Assembly (NCBI RefSeq): GCF_900128485.1
Contig: NZ_LT635860.1
Coordinates: 587 to 38,851 of the forward strand
DNA length: 38,265 bases
Direction of reading: 5' to 3'
From: Duodenibacillus massiliensis
Lineage (GTDB): Bacteria > Pseudomonadota > Gammaproteobacteria > Burkholderiales > Burkholderiaceae_F
Part shown: positions 1-8,100 of the stretch, piece by piece
Numbering within the stretch: position 1 is the first letter of the stretch
Layout of the letters: every line of letters begins with the position of its first letter
The notes under the pieces: generated by a model
Database searches by the model: none
What the model was told of the DNA's origin: nothing
What the model saw: the letters and a program-made list of their open reading frames with translations, nothing else
Made by a program: the position numbers and the translations under genes

Positions 1-2
1 CG

Positions 3-86
3 CGCCGCAAGTGCCGTCTCTTCTGGGCGCCTGTCTGTGTCGGCTTCGGCATGATCTGCTTCTTTGCCGGCGGTTGGCTGATTTAA
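3..86 (+). CDS. C-terminal end of a small phage membrane protein (possible holin), cut by the window edge
   Basis: An open frame enters from the left edge and ends in TAA at 84-86. Its last residues are hydrophobic with flanking arginines (…GFGMICFFAGGWLI), which looks like the end of a membrane segment. The stop lies two bases before the Rz start at 89, the tight packing usual in phage lysis cassettes where holin, endolysin and spanins follow each other. Holin identity is inferred from position and hydrophobicity only. It could be another small membrane protein. Confidence 0.4.
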   Translation, partial: RRKCRLFWAPVCVGFGMICFFAGGWLI

Positions 87-88
87 AG

Positions 89-538
89 ATGGCCAAGTGG
101 CTCTACCTCGCTGCGGCCGTGGTCGTCTTCAGCGCCGGATACGCCTTTGCGGACGCCCTGCGCACTGCAGACATCGCGCGCCTTAAAGCCGGCTACGCGG
201 CCGCGGCTCAGAAGTACCAGGCCGAACTCACGAAAAGGGAGACAGACAATGCGAAGAAGCTCGCCGACGCGGTTGACAAGAAGCAGGCTGAAATCAATGC
301 GCTTGACTCTCAGCTTGCTGGTATGCGGCGGGATGTTGAGCGCCTGCGCGGCGCGGCCGCCGGCGGTGGTCGAGTGCCCGCCGGCACCTGCGATTCCGGA
401 AAGCTTTGTGAGCGACGAATCGCAGAATGTAGACGCCTTCTTGTTGAGAGTGCGGAATCTCCTGAAGAGGGCAGCCGATTGGTCATCCGGTTATCATCAG
501 ATCGATCAGCAGTAAAGGAAATACTTCATCGTCCATGA
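89..538 (+). CDS. Phage i-spanin, Rz-like
   Basis: The protein is 149 residues and starts MAKWLYLAAAVVVFSAGYAFA, one N-terminal membrane anchor. It continues as a long charged alpha-helical region (about residues 30-90, heptad-like Ala/Leu/Lys/Asp) typical of the periplasmic coiled coil of Rz inner-membrane spanins. Spanins fuse inner and outer membranes in the last step of phage lysis of Gram-negative hosts. The ATG at 89 is preferred over an upstream frame start because it directly precedes the membrane anchor and follows the preceding stop by two bases. A second gene with a lipoprotein signal is nested in the +1 frame, which is the hallmark arrangement of Rz/Rz1. Beyond residue 100 the sequence is low-quality as protein, because that DNA is shared with Rz1. 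Confidence 0.72.
   Translation: MAKWLYLAAAVVVFSAGYAFADALRTADIARLKAGYAAAAQKYQAELTKRETDNAKKLADAVDKKQAEINALDSQLAGMRRDVERLRGAAAGGGRVPAGTCDSGKLCERRIAECRRLLVESAESPEEGSRLVIRLSSDRSAVKEILHRP
297..515 (+). CDS. Phage o-spanin, Rz1-like lipoprotein nested inside Rz
   Basis: This 72-residue frame lies wholly inside Rz in another frame. It begins MRLTLSLLVCGGMLSAC, a short signal peptide ending in a lipobox (L-S-A-C, Cys at residue 17). A proline-rich stretch follows (ARPPAVVECPPAPAIP), as in known Rz1 outer-membrane lipoproteins. The product should be lipidated and anchored to the inner leaflet of the outer membrane, where it contacts the Rz coiled coil across the periplasm. The lipobox, proline richness, small size and embedded position together make this assignment firmer than homology of Rz itself. 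No strong ribosome site is seen, so translation may be coupled to Rz. Confidence 0.77.
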   Translation: MRLTLSLLVCGGMLSACAARPPAVVECPPAPAIPESFVSDESQNVDAFLLRVRNLLKRAADWSSGYHQIDQQ

Positions 539-544
539 CGTCAT

Positions 545-572
545 GGGGCTGCGCCCCTATGGCGCCTTTTTT
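545..572 (+). terminator. Possible terminator after the spanin genes
   Basis: GC-rich inverted repeats (GGGGC-TGC-GCCCC at 545-557, and GCGCC-CCTAT-GGCGC at 551-565) are followed by six T at 567-572. They lie between the converging Rz and integrase genes. The second hairpin is short, so strength is uncertain. Confidence 0.42.
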
Positions 573-1902
573 AGTTGAAGTCATCCATTTCCTGTGTCAG
601 GAATTGTCCCCAGGCCTCAAAGACATCGCGCATTTCTCCAGTGGCTTGGTCGCGGTCATAGGCACACTGGTAAGACTCATTTCTGTGGTCGAGGCAGCTC
701 TCCCGGATATCCTTTGGAAAGAAGGGATGTCCAAATCGTTTCCCGTCCTTGGCCCAGGTATTGAAGCTTGCTCTGGCGCAGCCATGCAGCGTCACAATGC
801 GGGGTGTCTGCGTTGCTCCGTGGATTTGTTCCGGATCAACCCAGCCGATACCGTCAATTTTGCGCTGGCGGTCGTGCATTCTTTTCAAGAGGCGCGAGAA
901 GGCTTCCGGAGACATCGGCTTGAGGCTGCGCTGAAAGATACTGGGAAAGAGGTAATCCTGTCCTTCATATTTGACTCTCGGCATGGTTTCCAGCAGCCTG
1001 ACCGCAACGGAACTCAGAGGGGTCTTTCGGTCAAACGGCAAGCCTTCGGCCTTGACCTTCATGCGTGAACGCGGAATCAGGTGGATCCAGTTGCCGTCAT
1101 CGTCCTTTTGGATTTCACTCCAAGTGGCCTCTCGAGCGGTAGAGTTTCTGGCTGCCGTCAGGATGGCAAAGGCCAAGCATCTGGCGGCAGGGCTCGAAAG
1201 GGTGTATTCCATGAGCATTTTGAAGAATGCCGGCATCTTTTGGACGGGGAGAGCCGGTTCGTGGCCGGTTTCCGGTCTGTTCAACGGCAGTAGGTCTCCA
1301 AGTTTTCCGCCGTGAATGCGCGCCGGGTTGATCATTGGCGGAATGATTTCTTGTCGGATTGCCCAGTCAATGGCATTCCTGGTGTCAGCAAGAATCTTTT
1401 CCGGGGTGTTGGTCATGGTCCGCCATTTTTCCGCCAGCGCGTCAGCAAACATCTCGGGCGTTAATTCAGCGGCCGGACACTGGCGCAGCGAGTCTGGAAT
1501 GTGGTTTCTGAAATATCCTTGCCACACGCCGAGTCGAGGTTTCTTGTCATCTTTCCACCGGCCGCGTTTATTGTTGAATTCGACCCATTGAAACATGAGA
1601 TTCTCATACGTCAGTTTTTGGGGAGAGGAGGCCTCTAAGAGTTGTTTGGAAGGGTCATCGCCCTTGAGGATGAGGTCTCGCCATTCTGCTGCCTTGGTGA
1701 ATGCTTCTGAGAGTGAGATGTCCGGAAATTTTCCGATGGTGTAGGAGCGTTTTTGTTTTCGATCTTTGAGAACAAAATACTTGGCAAACGATCCGTCGGC
1801 GAGCTTCCGGACAGTCACGTAAAGCCCCGGCACAACGCCGCAGGCAGTGTCCTTTTCAAGGGTCTTCAGTCGTATCGCTGTGAGGCGTTCAGCTACTCTC
1901 AT
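571..1902 (-). CDS. int: P4-type tyrosine recombinase / prophage integrase
   Basis: The enzyme catalyses site-specific integration and excision of the prophage. The start at 1902 (MRVAERLTAIRLKT) is chosen because AGGAGAG lies just upstream, although the frame stays open to 2088. The N-terminal 90 residues have the fold of P4-type integrases (…GLYVTVRKLADGSFAKYFVL…YTIGKFPDISL), followed by a core-binding region. The catalytic region shows AARNSTAREATWSEI around the first Arg, LHGCARASFNTW around the His/Arg pair, and CLDHRNESYQCAYDRD ending in the Tyr nucleophile. Length (443 aa) fits the family. The gene sits beside the 3' end of a tRNA, the usual arrangement for this family, with phage lysis genes on its other side. 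The prophage therefore extends leftwards out of the window. Confidence 0.92.
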   Translation of the reverse strand: MRVAERLTAIRLKTLEKDTACGVVPGLYVTVRKLADGSFAKYFVLKDRKQKRSYTIGKFPDISLSEAFTKAAEWRDLILKGDDPSKQLLEASSPQKLTYENLMFQWVEFNNKRGRWKDDKKPRLGVWQGYFRNHIPDSLRQCPAAELTPEMFADALAEKWRTMTNTPEKILADTRNAIDWAIRQEIIPPMINPARIHGGKLGDLLPLNRPETGHEPALPVQKMPAFFKMLMEYTLSSPAARCLAFAILTAARNSTAREATWSEIQKDDDGNWIHLIPRSRMKVKAEGLPFDRKTPLSSVAVRLLETMPRVKYEGQDYLFPSIFQRSLKPMSPEAFSRLLKRMHDRQRKIDGIGWVDPEQIHGATQTPRIVTLHGCARASFNTWAKDGKRFGHPFFPKDIRESCLDHRNESYQCAYDRDQATGEMRDVFEAWGQFLTQEMDDFN

Positions 1903-2149
1903 GCCGCTCTCCTGCGGGTTGGAGGCTATGCTCCCAAAAGTTCCGAAGAAAAAATGAAAAATTCCGAAGAAATCATACCCATTGGGAGCATAGTTGGGTG
2001 AAATCATTCGCGAGCTGGAGGGAGTTTGATATAGAACGACAGAGAACAACAGAGACTGACGGTAGGCAGTGTTTCCATTTAAATTCATCGTATTAGGTGA
2101 ACAATGGAGACTGAGGGAGATTATCTGAGAATATCTGAAATTCGAATTA

Positions 2150-2226
<77 letters not shown>

Positions 2227-2436
2227 TTGTTTTCCGGTGCATCTGCCCGAGAAAAAAACGGGCAGAAGGAAAACTTCAAAACCGGCGGCAGGCAGAACCG
2301 GCCAAGGTTTTGAGCGGCCGATTTTACATGAGGTGCGGTTTTCGCGCTATTCTTCACGCGTCACCGCATGTCGCACACCACAAACACAGGCGCAGGGCGG
2401 GTCAACACAAACTTTTTCTCAAGGATTTTCAGAATC

Positions 2437-3480
2437 ATGGCCAAGAAGACAACCTACCTTATCGGCAAAGGCGGCGTGCTGACTGTCAAAGACTTTGAAC
2501 CCCGTACCTTCGGTGAGGCGCTTGAAGCCGATCTGAAAAAGGGCTGGAAAAAGGATCCCGCAAAGCTTGTGAAGGCCGTGGAAACCAACCCCGATATTCT
2601 GACGGCGGCAATTGGTCTCATGAGTGCTGCGCAGGACGTGATCGGTGGTGAACTCGACAAGCTTTCCTCGGCAATTGACGCGGTTTACGAAAAGGCGATC
2701 AACGACGGTGACCGTGACTTCACGGACGATGAAGCAGCGCTTTTGGACGAACTCGAACCCAACGCCGAAGCCTTGGACGATGATCTTGAAGATCTGCAGT
2801 TTATGACGCCCGCCGAATGGATCGGGTCAGCTTCCAAAAAGGGCTATGCCGCCATTGTGAATGTCTTTGAAGAGTTCATGAGCCTTCCGGTTACGGACGG
2901 CTGGGAGTGCTTCAGCCCGGCTCTTGATACCTCCGAAGGTGCGGCCGCCCACCGTCTGCGCCAGATCGGTGCCGAAACCTCCGACGCGCTCGGCCTTGAC
3001 TTTGAAATCGGCACGGGCATTGCACCGGTGGAAGTGAAGACCACGTTGTCTGCGACGGAATTTACCGCCAAGGCAAAGGCCTTGAAGATTGCCGTTGAAA
3101 CGACGCCTGCGGCCAAAAAGGCCGTGAAGACTGAGAAAAAGCCCGCCGCCAAAAAGACGGAAGCAAAGCAAGCAGCCAAACCCGCAAAGGCTGTGAAGAA
3201 GACAGCCGCCAAGCCCGCGGCAAAGCCGTCCGCGAAAGCCGCAAAACCCGCGGCAAAGAAGACGACCGTCAAAGCGGCCGCTAAGACCGTAGCAAAGAAG
3301 ACGGCCGCTAAACCGGCTACGAAGCCCGCGGTGAAGGCGCCTGCCAAGGCCGCCGCCAAGACAGCTGAAAAGAAGGCAGTGAAGGCAGCCCCCAAGAAGG
3401 CCCCTGCCAAAAAGGCCGCTGCACCCAAGGCCGCGGCGAAACCCGCTGAGAAACCTGCAGCAGACGCGAAGAAAGCCTAA
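2437..3480 (+). CDS. Protein with lysine/alanine-rich histone H1-like tail
   Basis: 347 residues starting MAKKTTYLIGKGG at 2437, with AAGGA upstream. The first part (about 1-225) is acidic and mostly helical and matches no family I recognise. From about residue 225 to the end the sequence is almost only Lys, Ala, Pro, Thr and Val in KKxAAKPAxK-type repeats, ending AADAKKA. Such tails occur in bacterial histone H1-like and AlgP-type DNA-binding proteins and bind DNA by charge. The acidic N-terminal domain joined to a strongly basic tail is unusual for those families. It stands alone after the tRNA and is followed by a strong hairpin. A nucleoid or DNA-associated role is inferred from the tail only. 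Confidence 0.78.
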   Translation: MAKKTTYLIGKGGVLTVKDFEPRTFGEALEADLKKGWKKDPAKLVKAVETNPDILTAAIGLMSAAQDVIGGELDKLSSAIDAVYEKAINDGDRDFTDDEAALLDELEPNAEALDDDLEDLQFMTPAEWIGSASKKGYAAIVNVFEEFMSLPVTDGWECFSPALDTSEGAAAHRLRQIGAETSDALGLDFEIGTGIAPVEVKTTLSATEFTAKAKALKIAVETTPAAKKAVKTEKKPAAKKTEAKQAAKPAKAVKKTAAKPAAKPSAKAAKPAAKKTTVKAAAKTVAKKTAAKPATKPAVKAPAKAAAKTAEKKAVKAAPKKAPAKKAAAPKAAAKPAEKPAADAKKA

Positions 3481-3500
3481 AGATTCTTTCTGAACGTACA

Positions 3501-3538
3501 AAAAACGGCCGCCGCGGAAAGTCCCGCGGGCGGCCGTT
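3501..3538 (-). terminator. Strong hairpin terminator between convergent genes
   Basis: AACGGCCGCC at 3504-3513 pairs perfectly with GGCGGCCGTT at 3529-3538, with inner GCGG/CCGC pairing. Read leftwards it is followed by a run of T (3505-3500), so it best serves the minus-strand HMA gene. It may also stop transcription from the plus-strand gene. Confidence 0.78.
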
Positions 3539-3565
3539 AACGTATTCCGGGAGAAAGCGCTGTGC

Positions 3566-3838
3566 TTAGCAGCAGCCGCCTCCGAAGAGCCGGGCAAAAA
3601 AGCCCGGCTTTTTCACGTAGTCAGCACAGGCAAAACTTGTGACCTCGTAGCCCGTGGGGTCGATCGCGGCCTTCACCTGCGCCTCACTGAGCGGGACTTT
3701 CGAGAGAATCACCGTCTCGTTTTTCTTGTGCGAGGAGGTGACTGTTTCCACGTTGAAATTCTTACGGATGGTCTCGTTGATGTGCGCTTCACACATCTCG
3801 CAGGCCATGCCTTTCACACCGACGGTAATCTCGTACAT
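3566..3838 (-). CDS. Small HMA-domain metal-binding protein (CopZ-like metallochaperone)
   Basis: 90 residues starting MYEITVGVKGMACEMCEAH. A single heavy-metal-associated domain carries the metal site MACEMC (MxCxxC) at residues 11-16. The last residues are GFFARLFGGGCC, giving an extra Cys pair at the C-terminus. The start at 3838 is chosen because AAGGG sits 7-8 bases upstream and the HMA fold begins at once; longer upstream frame is not protein-like. Such proteins carry soft metals in the cytoplasm and hand them to P-type pumps or sensors. It is the last gene of the leftward set MerR, DUF2569, HMA, opposite the metal ATPase. Copper versus Zn/Cd specificity cannot be told from sequence. 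Confidence 0.87.
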   Translation of the reverse strand: MYEITVGVKGMACEMCEAHINETIRKNFNVETVTSSHKKNETVILSKVPLSEAQVKAAIDPTGYEVTSFACADYVKKPGFFARLFGGGCC

Positions 3839-3926
3839 AAAGAACCCTTTACGGTAAATGAGAACTGTTCTCAGATTGTAGTCGCCTGCAAGCGATGCGG
3901 CGCAGCCGGCAGACGACGGAAACAGG

Positions 3927-4532
3927 TCAGTGGTTCTTAAAATCCACAATCCCCGGTGCACCGCGTTTTCCGCGCGGCGTCCCGTAGGTAAGCGCCACGC
4001 GGCGGCTTACGGCAAGATAAAGCGTCCAGCCGATCGTCCAGCCGAAAATCTCCACAAGCGAAAACGTGGTGAGTGTGGCCTTAAAGTACCAGCTCTGCAG
4101 CATCGCAACGCCCGGCCCCATGATCCAGAGCAGAAGGATCGTGACGGCGACGGTCGAGGGCTTACGTTTGACCGTAATCTGCCAAAGGATGACTGCGCCG
4201 AAAACGAGCGCGAAAAAGGAGGGGAGAACCGCGACCATGGCGTCCGTTAATGCTGAGGGCGCTTTTTCCACGACGAAATAAAGCTCGCCGGCGAGGTAAA
4301 AGGTCTCCCAGACGCCGCGCATAAACCAGCCGACCTGGCCCGCAAGAAACACAATGAGCCACCCGCCCACGCCGCTTTTAAGGCTGGGGTGAGTGATTGC
4401 CGGCGGGAAGTTTCTGGAAAACTTCACCAGTAGCCACGTGGGCACCGCGATGATCAGGGCAACAAGCGCGTAAACGACGAGCATTTTGAGGGAAAACGCC
4501 GTCATCAGAAAATTTTCAACGGAGTTGGGCAT
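3927..4532 (-). CDS. DUF2569-family integral membrane protein
   Basis: 201 residues with about five hydrophobic segments (near 12-33, 57-73, 95-118, 128-146, 158-177) and the GVGGWLIVFLAGQ motif typical of DUF2569 proteins, whose function is unknown. It starts 26 bases after the MerR stop and ends 88 bases before the HMA gene, so it may be co-transcribed with both. That context suggests, but does not prove, a role in metal stress. No metal-binding Cys or His cluster is visible in the membrane segments. A second ATG at 4505 is possible, and neither has a clear ribosome site. The basic tail (PRGKRGAPGIVDFKNH) should be cytoplasmic. Confidence 0.72.
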   Translation of the reverse strand: MPNSVENFLMTAFSLKMLVVYALVALIIAVPTWLLVKFSRNFPPAITHPSLKSGVGGWLIVFLAGQVGWFMRGVWETFYLAGELYFVVEKAPSALTDAMVAVLPSFFALVFGAVILWQITVKRKPSTVAVTILLLWIMGPGVAMLQSWYFKATLTTFSLVEIFGWTIGWTLYLAVSRRVALTYGTPRGKRGAPGIVDFKNH

Positions 4533-4558
4533 GGGTGTGAGTGTTTTGAGTGAAAAGG

Positions 4559-5059
4559 TTACCGGGCAGGCGTATCAAATTTCAGGCCCTTTTGGCTGCC
4601 GACGGCATGGATGTCTTCAAGCGCAAGCGTGGTTTCGGGGATGCCGCAGCGGCACTGGCCGTCCTTCGCGTCAGCTTCAAGCCCCTCGAGAATCCCGCAG
4701 TGCTCACCGTCCTTATGGCCGTGGCAGCGCAGCGCAAGCGCCAAAAGGTGCTCACGCAAAAGCTGCAGCTCCTTAATGCGGCGGCTGATGGCGTTCACCT
4801 GTTCGGCAATCAGTGCGTGAACCGCTTCAGCCTGCGTTTTGTCGGCAGCATCAAAGTTAAGGAGCTTCGCGATGGCTTCGAGGCTGATGTCAAGACTGCG
4901 GCAGTGCCGGATAAAGCGCAGGCGCTCAAGGTGCGGCTCGCCGTAGACGCGGTAGTTGTTGTCTGACCGCACCGCGGGCGGCATGAGGCCTTTCGTTTCA
5001 TACCAGCGGATTGTTTCCACGGGAATGCCGGTCGCTTTGGCAAGTTCTCCGATACGCAT
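4559..5059 (-). CDS. MerR-family heavy-metal regulator (CadR/PbrR/ZntR type)
   Basis: 166 residues starting MRIGELAKATGIPVETIRWYE, the MerR winged-helix DNA-binding start. The frame is open further upstream, but homology begins at this Met. The RHCRSLDISL segment follows, then a long dimerisation helix, then the metal loop RCHGHKDGEHCGILEGL with Cys112 and Cys121 plus two His. In CadR, PbrR and ZntR a third Cys near position 77-79, at the start of the dimer helix, completes the metal site. Here the matching stretch reads DKTQAEAVHALI with Ala instead. The C-terminal extension adds two more Cys (DGQCRCG). It is divergent from the P-type ATPase and should repress or activate it through the dyad at 5129-5149. 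Class is certain; the exact metal is not. Confidence 0.92.
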   Translation of the reverse strand: MRIGELAKATGIPVETIRWYETKGLMPPAVRSDNNYRVYGEPHLERLRFIRHCRSLDISLEAIAKLLNFDAADKTQAEAVHALIAEQVNAISRRIKELQLLREHLLALALRCHGHKDGEHCGILEGLEADAKDGQCRCGIPETTLALEDIHAVGSQKGLKFDTPAR

Positions 5060-5125
5060 GCGGTTAAAAAAGTGTGAGAAAACAATGATAAGCCCGACAA
5101 AATTGTAAAAAGTGCGGGCTGGTGC

Positions 5126-5156
5126 TTGACCCTGTAGTGACTTCAGGGTTTTCAAT
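5126..5156 (+). promoter_or_regulatory. MerR-type promoter and operator of the metal ATPase
   Basis: A -35 TTGACC at 5126-5131 and a -10 TTCAAT at 5151-5156 are separated by 19 bp, the overlong spacer that MerR activators correct by twisting DNA. Centred in the spacer is the dyad ACCCT-N11-AGGGT (5129-5149), the half-sites known for CadR/PbrR/ZntR-type operators. It points toward the ATPase start at 5194 and lies about 70 bases upstream of the merR start on the other strand. Confidence 0.8.
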
Positions 5157-5193
5157 GGCGATACCTTAACAAAGATTTGCGGAGTCCGTGGTT

Positions 5194-8100
5194 ATGGCTT
5201 CGATTCAAACCGTAACAAATCGCACCGTGGTTTTACAGGTCCCCGAGATGGACTGCCCCGTGGAAGTGGGGGAAATTGAAGAAGCGTTTAAGGGTAATGC
5301 TGACGTTGTCAAACTCGCGTGTGACGTCATGAGCCGTCAGGTGACGATGACGGTCAAGCCCACCCTTACAACCGACGCGCTTCTTGCGGTATTTAAAAAG
5401 ATTTCAATGCCCGCAGAGGTTCTCTCTGAAAAAGCCGAAGAAGCAAAAAACCGCACGCTGACGCTCAAAGTCCCGGCGATGGACTGCCCGGTGGAAGTCG
5501 GGGAAATTGAGGAAGCGTTTAAGGGTAACGGTGATGTTGTGAAACTTGCCTGTGACGTCATGAACCGTACGGTCACGATGACGGCCACGTCAGCCCTCAC
5601 AACGGACGCGGTGCTCGCCACCTTTAAGAAACTCAATATGCCGGCCGACGTCGTTAATGAGGTCGCTGCGGCAGCCGCCAGACGCACGGTGAAACTTAAG
5701 GTCGAGGCAATGGACTGCCCGGTGGAAGCCGGCGAAATCGAAGAGGCCTTTAAAGGAAACACCGATGTTGAGAAACTCACCTGCGACGTCATGAACCGCG
5801 TGGTGACGATGACTGTGACCGAGGGCCTCACGACCGGGCAGATTCTCGCCGCTTTTGAAAAGCTCGGGATGCCCGCGGAGCCCCTTGAAGACAAGCCTCT
5901 CGCGGCCGTGGGCGGCAAAGAACTGAAGCTTTACGTTGAAGCGATGGACTGCCCCGTGGAAGTCGGGGAAATCGAAACGGCACTCAAAGACAACCCCCTT
6001 ATTGCCGACAAACACTTCGATGTCGTCAACCGCACGGTGACGCTTGTGCTGACCGACGTAAATGCCGACACCGCCGGGATCTTTGCGGTCTTTAAGGCAA
6101 TCGGGATGCCTGCGGTGGAAGTGAAAACCGCCGGGGGGGCTTCCGAAACGGTGCTTGCCGTGGAGAATATGGCAAGCGACGCGGATGTGAAAGCCGTGCT
6201 CGATGTGATCGGGCTTGATGCGGCCGTTGACCGCAAGGCGCAGACCGTGCAGTTTGTGACCGATGCCGAGCACGTTCTCGGCATCATCACACGGCTTAAC
6301 GAAGCCGGCTGGAAGGCGTCCGTCAAATCCACAAAGACCGATACGGGGATTAAAAAGGACGAAAAACTCCCGTACGCGCGTCTTGGAACGGCTCTCGTGC
6401 TTGCCTTTGGCGCGGAAGCCCTGGAACTTGCGGGTACATTCCCCGAGTGGGCCGTGATGGTGCCGGCGCTTATTGCGATTGTTTTAGCCGGTTTCGGAAC
6501 CATCAAAAAGGGTGTGCTCTGCCTCGTGCGGGGCGTCTTTAACATGTCGACACTCATGGCCGTTGCCGTGACCGGCGCGGCGTGCCTCGGTGCCTGGCCT
6601 GAAGCCGCGATGGTGATGACGCTTTACGAAATCGGGGAGATGATTGAGTCTTTGAGCATGACCCGGGCCCGTAAGGCGATCCGGACGCTCTTAAGTGTGG
6701 CTCCAAATGAAGTTGAAGCCAGAATCAACGGCACGTGGACCAAGATCCCGATTGAAACGGCGCCCGCAGGGATCGTTTACCGGGTGGAGCCTGGGGAGCG
6801 CGCCGCTCTGGACGGTGTGGTTGAAGACGGCACGGGTTCGATGGACGAGTCGATGATTACCGGTGAGTCGCTCCCGGTGCAAAAGGCCGCGGGGTCAACG
6901 GTGTGGGCTGGAGCCTTGTCGCTTGAAAGTACGATTGTGATCCGCTCAACCGCAGCCGCGAAGGACTCGATGAGCGCGCGCATCATCCGCGCCGTCGAGG
7001 AAGCCGAACAAAAGAAAGCGCCGCTGCAGCGCTTTGTGGATAAGTTTGCGGCGCGCTATACGCCGACCGTCTTTGTGATTGCTGTGGCGGTCGCTATTGT
7101 GGGACCCTTGGTGACGGAACTTCCCTGGACCACGTGGATTTACCGGGCGCTCGTGCTTCTTGTCATTGCCTGCCCGTGCGCTTTGGTGATTTCGACGCCC
7201 GTGACGATTGTCTCGGCGCTCGCCCTTGCTGCCCGCAGAGGGGTGCTTGTGAAGGGCGGGGTGTACTTGGAAGAGGGGCGAAACCTCAAAAACGCGGCGC
7301 TTGATAAGACGGGCACGATTACGCGCGGGGAACCGAAGTTTCAGACGTTGACGCTGATCGGGGCAAGTGATGAAACGAAGGTCTGGCAGCAGGCCGCAAG
7401 CCTCGCGGACATGAGTTCTCACCCCGTGAGCCGCGCCGTAAGCGACGCGGCAGAAGCAAAGCACGTGGAGACGCGCGTTGTCAAAGACTTTAAGGCGCTG
7501 CCTGGCGCCGGGACCGAAGGCCGCATTGACGGGGCCCTGCTGCGCCTCACAAACCTCAAGTGGCTTGAAAGTAAGGGCCTTGCAACACCGGAAGTGAAGG
7601 CCGCCTTTGAAGCGGCACACGCCAAAGGGCAGACCGCCGTGGCGTTAAGCGACATGTTCGGCGTCATGGGCGTCTTTGCCGTGGCGGACACGGTGAAAGA
7701 CGGTGCGGCAGAAGCGATTGCCGCCATGAAGCGTGCGGGGATTACGCCCTACCTTCTCACCGGGGACAACAGCCGTGCGGCGCAGGCGATCGGGACGTCC
7801 GTTGGTATTGCCGCAGAAAACATCAAGGCGGAGTTGCTCCCGGAAGAAAAGCTCTCGCACATTGAGGCGTTGGAAGGGAAAGCGGCAACCGCCATGGTGG
7901 GTGACGGCATCAACGACGCACCGGCACTTTCACGCGCCCGCATCGGTTTTGCGATGGGCGTGAAAGGTGCCGACAGTGCGATTGAAGCCGCTGACGTTGC
8001 CCTCATGGACGATGACGTGGGTAAGATCGCGTGGTTTAAGCGGCTTTCAGAACTCACGCACCGCACGATGGCGCAAAACATCATCTTTGCCTTGGGCGTG

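Noticed and set aside
2827-3597. Minus-strand frames rich in Gly, Leu, Arg and Cys opposite the KA-rich tail
   Set aside because: They are complements of the AAG/GCC repeat codons of the plus-strand gene.
5188-5193. GTG at 5188 as the ATPase start
   Set aside because: It lies only three bases from the GGAG ribosome site; ATG 5194 has proper spacing.
5206-6110. Regularly spaced direct repeats that could suggest a CRISPR-like array
   Set aside because: The period is about 230 bp and the repeats lie in frame within HMA domains of the ATPase.
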